Below, one piece after another: positions 7,192 to 11,380 of a DNA stretch of 11,380 nucleotides. Both the position numbers and the translations under genes were made by a program. Under the pieces are notes generated by a model. That model did no database searches. It was given only the letters and a program-made list of their open reading frames with translations, and was not told the origin of the DNA. Origin of the DNA: UBA937 sp031549725 (lineage in GTDB: Bacteria; Spirochaetota; Spirochaetia; Treponematales; Breznakiellaceae); the NCBI GenBank assembly GCA_031549725.1, contig JAVBPH010000031.1, positions 1 through 11,380 on the forward strand, given 5' to 3'. The number at the start of each line of letters is the position of its first letter. Positions within the stretch are counted from its first letter, which is position 1.

Positions 7192-8754
7192 ATGACCAAC
7201 ATGTTTTGTTTCCAGTGTGAACAGACTGCTATGGGTAAAGGCTGTACTGGAAAAGCCGGGATGTGCGGTAAACAGGACCATACCGCTTTGCTGCAGGATG
7301 CTCTTACTGGAGCCCTCATTGGATTGGCCCGGGCATCAAAAGGAAAAAGTCCCGGTCCTTCCGGGGACAGTGCTGTGATTGACGGACTGTTCACCACGGT
7401 AACCAACGTTAATTTTGATGATGAAGCGGTTCGGCTTCAGGTTTCCCGGGTACTTAAAGAGAAAGAAAACTTAAAAAGCAGCGGGGCAGAGGATTATGCC
7501 ATGGCGAATCTTTGGGATGCCCATGAGGATATCCGGTCCCTCAAAACCCTGATACTTCTGGGGCTCCGGGGAATGTCCGCCTATGCCCACCACGCCGCTG
7601 CCTTGGGATACACCGATCCGGAGGTGAACAATTTCTTTTACAAAGCCCTGCTTGCCATAGGTGAGGATGGAACCATGGACAGTCTCCTTCCCCTGGTGAT
7701 GGAGACCGGAAAGGTAAATCTCCGTTGCATGGAACTTCTGGATAAGGCCAACACAGAAACCTATGGCACCCCGGTTCCTGTAAAGGTTCCTATGGCTATT
7801 GAGAAGGGTCCGTTTATTGTTATCACCGGACATGATCTTCATGACCTGAAACTCCTCCTGGAACAGACCAAGGGGAAGGGTATCAATATCTACACCCACG
7901 GGGAAATGCTCCCCGCCCACGGATATCCCAAACTTAAGGAATATCCCCATTTAAAGGGAAACTTCGGCACCGCCTGGCAGAGTCAGCAGAAGGAATTTGA
8001 CAATATCCCCGCTCCGGTACTCTTTACTACCAACTGTCTCATGCCCGTAAAGGACAGCTACCGGGACCGGGTTTTTACCACCGCTGTGGTAGCCTTTCCC
8101 GGGATGATCCATATCGGAAACAACAAGGATTTTACTCCGGTTATTAAAAAGGCCCTGGAACTTGGGGGCTACAAGGAAAATCATCCCATGACTGGTATCA
8201 ATGGAGGTACCGAGGTTACCACCGGGTTCGGACACGGAACAGTCCTGGGAGTTGCCGACAAGGTGGTGGATGCGGTAAAGTCCGGTGCGATTAAACATAT
8301 CTTCCTGGTGGGAGGCTGTGATGGAGCAAAACCCGGCCGGAACTACTACACTGAATTTGTTAAGAATACCCCCAAAGACACGGTGGTCCTTACCCTGGCC
8401 TGCGGCAAATACCGGTTCAATGATCTGGATATTGGTGAAATCGGCGGGCTCCCCAGGATCATGGACATGGGACAGTGCAACGATGCGTACAGCGCTATTA
8501 AGGTTGCTTCAGCCCTGGCGGAGGTCTTTGGTACGGATGTTAATGGCCTGCCCCTGACGCTGGTGCTTTCCTGGTATGAACAGAAAGCGGAGGTTATTCT
8601 TCTTACCTTGCTTTCCCTGGGGATTAAAAATATCCGTCTGGGACCAACCCTTCCGGCATTTGTATCTCCCAATGTACTGGACTATCTGGTGAAGAACTTT
8701 AACCTCACTCCTATTGGAACACCCCAGGAGGATCTTCAGAAAATCCTGGCTTAA
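7192..8754 (+). CDS. hcp: Hybrid cluster protein (hydroxylamine reductase)
   Basis: A cytoplasmic iron-sulphur-oxygen enzyme of 520 residues. Family members reduce hydroxylamine in vitro, and Hcp has been shown to reduce nitric oxide and to mediate S-nitrosation. The N-terminal cluster motif is C6-x2-C9-x8-C18-x6-C25, close to the class I type of anaerobes (CX2CX7-8CX5C) with one extra residue in the last gap. All expected hybrid-cluster ligands are present: H214 (GHDLHD), E238 (THGEMLPAHG), C282 (TTNC), C376 (VGGCDGA), C404 (TLACGKYRF), C429 (MGQC), and E463 and K465 (WYEQKA). Slightly shorter than the usual 540-550. The start is supported by AAGGAG (7180-7185) 6 nt upstream. It follows the ferredoxin-like gene and is probably under Crp/Fnr (HcpR-like) control. 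Confidence 0.97.
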   Translation: MTNMFCFQCEQTAMGKGCTGKAGMCGKQDHTALLQDALTGALIGLARASKGKSPGPSGDSAVIDGLFTTVTNVNFDDEAVRLQVSRVLKEKENLKSSGAEDYAMANLWDAHEDIRSLKTLILLGLRGMSAYAHHAAALGYTDPEVNNFFYKALLAIGEDGTMDSLLPLVMETGKVNLRCMELLDKANTETYGTPVPVKVPMAIEKGPFIVITGHDLHDLKLLLEQTKGKGINIYTHGEMLPAHGYPKLKEYPHLKGNFGTAWQSQQKEFDNIPAPVLFTTNCLMPVKDSYRDRVFTTAVVAFPGMIHIGNNKDFTPVIKKALELGGYKENHPMTGINGGTEVTTGFGHGTVLGVADKVVDAVKSGAIKHIFLVGGCDGAKPGRNYYTEFVKNTPKDTVVLTLACGKYRFNDLDIGEIGGLPRIMDMGQCNDAYSAIKVASALAEVFGTDVNGLPLTLVLSWYEQKAEVILLTLLSLGIKNIRLGPTLPAFVSPNVLDYLVKNFNLTPIGTPQEDLQKILA

Positions 8755-8778
8755 TTAAAAAAAAGAAAAAGAAAAATG

Positions 8779-8809
8779 AAAATGCCGGTTCCTAGGGCCG
8801 GCATTTTTT
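8779..8809 (+). terminator. Rho-independent terminator after hcp
   Basis: AAAATGCCGG (8779-8788) pairs with CCGGCATTTT (8798-8807) around a 9-nt loop and is followed by a run of six T (8804-8809). It lies 25 bp after the hcp stop. The A-rich stretch 8757-8782 gives a T-tract on the other strand, so it may also terminate the converging PHP transcript. Confidence 0.9.
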
Positions 8810-8861
8810 GTCTTACTATAAGATTGCGTAATCAGTGTAATACGCTTTCATATGTATCAAT

Positions 8862-9734
8862 CTAAAAAATACTATCATATCCCCGTTTTTCACACTGGCC
8901 TAATTTTACACCGGGTTTTGTTTTTCCATGAAAATCGCTGCCCCGGGTTTCATCCAGATTGTATTGTATGGTTTTTATCAGGAACCAATTTGCGGTACTG
9001 CGGTTATGGTAGCTGCTGTATACCTCCAGGCCGTCAAGTCCCAGGGGAATTAATTCATCAATGAGTTCAAACTTTCCCAGCAGATTAACCCCGGGATGGG
9101 CTAAAACCGCCCGGCCCCGGTTCTTGTGAATAATATCTATGATATCTTTCATTTCAGGAAATTGTATTGGTACATAACAGGGTTTTCCCTGGGAACAGTA
9201 GTCCCAGTAAAAATTGACATACGGATTGTCACTTCTGGGCCCCCCTTCCCGGTAGGGCAAAAGGATTTCCCTGGACTGATACGTTTCATTGTTCAACAGG
9301 GCTTCCGCAAAAACTTCCGGGGTCCACTGTTCACTCCAGTAGCTTCCCTTGGTGATTTCCCTCAATTCATTTTCCGTAAGACTGAAACCAAGACGGTTAA
9401 TCAAGTCCAATCTTTCTTTGGACGTACGGATACATTGGCGGCGAATATTTTGTTCTATATCTTCAAAATCGGAGCTGGTATAATCCATGTCATAACTTAA
9501 TACATGGAAATTAATTCCCTTATAGGTACAATCGATTTCTGCAGCCGGGTAACAATGGATGTGCAACTGGTTCGCCCTCTGTATTGCTTCATCAACACCT
9601 TTAACACAATTATGATCCGCAATGGCCATAAATTTTATACCCTGGGCAGCGCACATTTCCACAATTTTTGATGGTGTAAATTCACCGTCATCGCTGTAAC
9701 AGGAATGAATATGCAGATCGATGGTTCCGTTCAT
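8862..9734 (-). CDS. PHP-domain phosphoesterase
   Basis: A 290-residue metal-dependent phosphoesterase of the PHP superfamily. Metal-binding motifs appear in order: DLHIHSCYSDDG (H8, H10, D15), ADHN (D40-H41), E66, H77 (FHVLSY), AHPG (H213) and GSDFHG (D267, H269). Size and layout resemble the TrpH-type branch, which includes 3',5'-nucleoside bisphosphate phosphatases and 5'-3' RNA exonucleases; the substrate here is not known. The stretch of about 85-190 between motifs is an insertion typical of that branch, here rich in aromatic residues. The start has GAGGGAG about 4 nt upstream. It begins 11 bp after the MFS gene on the same strand, so the two form an operon, which suggests that the imported or exported compound is phosphorylated or a phosphoester. 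Confidence 0.9.
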   Translation of the reverse strand: MNGTIDLHIHSCYSDDGEFTPSKIVEMCAAQGIKFMAIADHNCVKGVDEAIQRANQLHIHCYPAAEIDCTYKGINFHVLSYDMDYTSSDFEDIEQNIRRQCIRTSKERLDLINRLGFSLTENELREITKGSYWSEQWTPEVFAEALLNNETYQSREILLPYREGGPRSDNPYVNFYWDYCSQGKPCYVPIQFPEMKDIIDIIHKNRGRAVLAHPGVNLLGKFELIDELIPLGLDGLEVYSSYHNRSTANWFLIKTIQYNLDETRGSDFHGKTKPGVKLGQCEKRGYDSIF

Positions 9735-9745
9735 AATGCTCCCTC

Positions 9746-10912
9746 TTATGCTTTTGCGGTACTCCGGTATACCAGGTTTACCATAATAATCATTATAACC
9801 AGCATGATACTCAGGTAAATTGGAAACAGATAATATCCGATATGCGCTCCAATCAAACCAAAAAACGGCGGCATAAAAGTGGTTCCAATATAGGCGCAGG
9901 CCATTTGCAGTCCCATAATTGCCTGGGAATGTTCCTTTCCAAAGGTATTCGGCGTTTCATGCATGAGGCTTGGATAAATCGGGGCGCAGCCCAATCCGAT
10001 AAGAAATAAACCGGACATAAGTACCGCATCGGGGAGCGGAAATAAAACACAGAGGATTCCCAGGGCTATACATCCCTGGCCTAACCGGATCATGTGCTTC
10101 TGGATTATTTTCATCGATAAAAAGCCGGAGATAACCCGTCCAAGGGTTATACCTATGTAGAAGACGGCAATCCATCCCGCGGCGGTATCCGCATGTATCT
10201 GTCTTACAAGTACCAGGTAGGTACTGCCCCAAAGGCCAACGGTCGCTTCCAATGCGCAATAGCAGAAAAAGGAAATAACCGTTGGTTTTGCCCTGGGTAA
10301 TTTCAGAAGCTCCGGCGTCCTGAGGAATTTCCGGTTTTTCTTTTCCTGTCCGGCAGGCTTTTCTCCGGGGACCCGTTTCCATAGGGGGTAAGAAAAAAGA
10401 AGCACCGCCACTAACGTAAACTGGATAATGCTGATGGTTCTGTATCCCGGTTCCCAGGAACCGGTCCGGGTGAGAAAAAATGACAGTATGATGGGGCCTG
10501 TGAAAGCACCAATTCCCCAGAAGCTATGCAGCCAGTTCATATGGGCTGCTTTGTAATGCAATGCAACGAAATTATTAAGCGCCGCGTCCACCGAACCCGC
10601 ACCAAGGCCCAGGGGAACAGCAAAAAGGCAGACCGCTGTAAAGGAGCCGGAAAAAGAAATTCCTAAAAGGGCCGCCGCCGTCATGGTGACGCTGATTATA
10701 GTAACCAGACCCGTGCCTAACCTATGGATAATTCGATTGCTGAAGAGACTGGATACAATGGTTCCCCCGGCTATAATCATGGAGGCAATCCCCGCGTTGG
10801 ATATGGGGACGCCGAATCCTTCATACATAGAAGGCCATGCGCTGCCAAGCAGAGAATCGGGCAAACCCAGGCTTATGAATGCCACATAACAAATAACTAA
10901 AAGAACAACCAT
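9746..10912 (-). CDS. Major facilitator superfamily transporter
   Basis: A 388-residue inner-membrane permease with about twelve hydrophobic segments, split by a basic cytoplasmic loop near the middle (WKRVPGEKPAGQEKKNRKFLR). The first helix ends in SLGLPDSLLGSAWPSMY, a pattern common in an MFS branch annotated as sugar or unknown-solute transporters. The substrate cannot be read from sequence. I chose ATG 10912 because AAGGA stands 7 nt upstream; a longer frame from TTG 10957 adds 15 residues (KILFVKDSLKKEIH) without a ribosome binding site. First gene of an operon with the PHP phosphoesterase. It diverges from a truncated AraC-type regulator 127 bp away, which was probably its regulator. 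Confidence 0.92.
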   Translation of the reverse strand: MVVLLVICYVAFISLGLPDSLLGSAWPSMYEGFGVPISNAGIASMIIAGGTIVSSLFSNRIIHRLGTGLVTIISVTMTAAALLGISFSGSFTAVCLFAVPLGLGAGSVDAALNNFVALHYKAAHMNWLHSFWGIGAFTGPIILSFFLTRTGSWEPGYRTISIIQFTLVAVLLFSYPLWKRVPGEKPAGQEKKNRKFLRTPELLKLPRAKPTVISFFCYCALEATVGLWGSTYLVLVRQIHADTAAGWIAVFYIGITLGRVISGFLSMKIIQKHMIRLGQGCIALGILCVLFPLPDAVLMSGLFLIGLGCAPIYPSLMHETPNTFGKEHSQAIMGLQMACAYIGTTFMPPFFGLIGAHIGYYLFPIYLSIMLVIMIIMVNLVYRSTAKA

Positions 10913-11039
10913 GTGTATTTCCTTTTTTAGGGAATCCTTGACGAAAAGTATTTTCAATATAATAATAGTCTCAATTAAGTTGTAATAATATCAATATCAT
11001 TTAAAATTTTATAAATATAGTGTCGAAAAAGGTGGTTTT
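10913..11039. promoter_or_regulatory. Divergent promoter region of MFS and AraC genes
   Basis: A 127-bp A/T-rich gap between divergent starts. On the - strand TTACAA, an 18-bp spacer and TATATT may serve the MFS gene. On the + strand TATAAA (11010-11015) is a possible -10 for the AraC gene without a clear -35. AAGGTGG (11029-11035) is the AraC ribosome binding site, 4 nt before ATG 11040. The stretch ATATCAATATCA (10988-10999) is a short tandem of ATATCA that might belong to an operator. Confidence 0.4.
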
Positions 11040-11243
11040 ATGGAATTAAGACGTATAAAAGTAGACCGCAATTTCCGGGAACGGATACAGTATAAGGATG
11101 CCTTTTTCCCGGTGGATATTTGGACCGATGAATACCGTATGTTTGTTGACCACACTCTGAACTGCCACTGGCACGGCGAATTTGAATATGGTTTTGTTCT
11201 TTCCGGGGAGCTTGACTACTATATCAATGAAACACACCTCTGA
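11040..11243 (+). pseudogene. AraC-type regulator truncated by an IS element
   Basis: Only 67 codons remain. The residues are the beginning of an AraC-family sensor domain with a cupin fold: HTLNCHWHGEFEYGFVLSGELDYYIN (38-63), with H43, H45 and E47 in the usual cupin pattern. Intact members run to roughly 270-300 residues and end in two helix-turn-helix units, none of which is present. The frame is read up to CTC (11238-11240), and the stop codon TGA (11241-11243) is the first three bases of the inserted element. A clear AAGGTGG precedes the ATG, so the gene was functional recently. It diverges from the MFS-PHP operon, its probable target. The remainder may lie beyond the IS, outside this window. 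Confidence 0.85.
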
Positions 11244-11380
11244 ACCGCCCCGGGTATCCCGGAGAGCAGATTATGTGAGTCCTGCGCTTAACGGCAGGAC
11301 CGTAGAACCATTATAATACACTTGTTCATATTCTGCAGGGGGCATATAGCCCAGGGGTTCCAGGATGCGTTTTGTATTGA
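11241..11380 (-). mobile_element. IS3-family insertion sequence, right end only
   Basis: The terminus starts TGAACCGCCCCGGGTATCCC, very like the inverted-repeat ends of IS3-family elements, and includes a short hairpin CCGGG-TAT-CCCGG (11250-11262). The transposase gene reads inward from the right and ends 30 bp before the terminus. The element continues past 11380, so its other end and the target duplication cannot be checked here. The candidate 3-bp duplication would be CTC (11238-11240). Confidence 0.85.
11271..11380 (-). CDS. Transposase C-terminus, IS3-family OrfB (partial)
   Basis: Thirty-five codons plus a stop at 11273-11271, open at the window edge. The residues read NTKRILEPLGYMPPAEYEQV and onward, matching the end of the DDE (rve) integrase domain of IS3-family transposases, usually YNxxRxHxxLGYxxPxEYE. 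The DDE catalytic residues lie upstream, outside the window. The two-residue change from the usual RIHSSLGY to RILEPLGY is compatible with a live enzyme. Whether the whole copy is intact is not visible. Confidence 0.85.
   Translation of the reverse strand, partial: NTKRILEPLGYMPPAEYEQVYYNGSTVLPLSAGLT

Overview
The window looks like part of the chromosome of a strictly or mostly anaerobic bacterium of medium G+C content with strong AAGGAG-type ribosome binding sites. A class I-like hybrid cluster protein with its own ferredoxin, a Crp/Fnr regulator, an HD-GYP protein and a hybrid histidine kinase with a Cache-like sensor fit a Treponema-type spirochaete or a clostridial anaerobe. Nothing in the window fixes the taxon, so this is an inference.

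Layout. 1-247 is non-coding and rich in inverted repeats: two related A/T-rich hairpins flank a third hairpin, and a separate 37-bp palindrome lies just ahead of the first gene. 248-2548 (+) is a membrane hybrid histidine kinase. 2720-3586 (-) is an AraC regulator with a GyrI-like effector domain. 3709-4392 (-) is a Crp/Fnr regulator, probably HcpR-like. 4549-5247 (+) is a small HD-GYP protein. 5301-5993 (-) holds a cupin gene followed by a CGGC-domain gene. 6328-7110 (+) is a ferredoxin-like iron-sulphur protein and 7192-8754 (+) is hcp, the hybrid cluster protein. 8862-10912 (-) is an MFS transporter followed by a PHP-domain phosphoesterase. 11040-11243 (+) is the start of an AraC-type regulator, cut off by the end of an IS3-family element that runs off the window.

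How it fits together. The central 5 kb reads as a nitrosative/redox-stress island. A 16-bp palindrome, TGTTGCAAWTGCAACA, occurs twice in the stretches I examined: between the Crp/Fnr gene and the HD-GYP gene, and between the cupin-CGGC pair and the ferredoxin-hcp pair. On three of the four flanks a TATNNT -10-like hexamer begins exactly 21 bp from the palindrome edge. That places the palindrome centre at -41.5, the class II activator position of the CRP/FNR family. On the fourth flank, facing the regulator's own gene, the palindrome instead supplies the -35 hexamer of a well-spaced promoter, which suggests autorepression. The simplest reading is one local regulator controlling itself, hcp and its ferredoxin, a cupin/CGGC pair and an HD-GYP protein that may link the response to cyclic-di-GMP. 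The 204-nt leader ahead of the ferredoxin is structured and holds a possible 42-codon small ORF.

At the right edge, the MFS-PHP operon appears to have lost its divergent AraC-type regulator to an IS insertion whose first three bases form the stop codon of the truncated gene.
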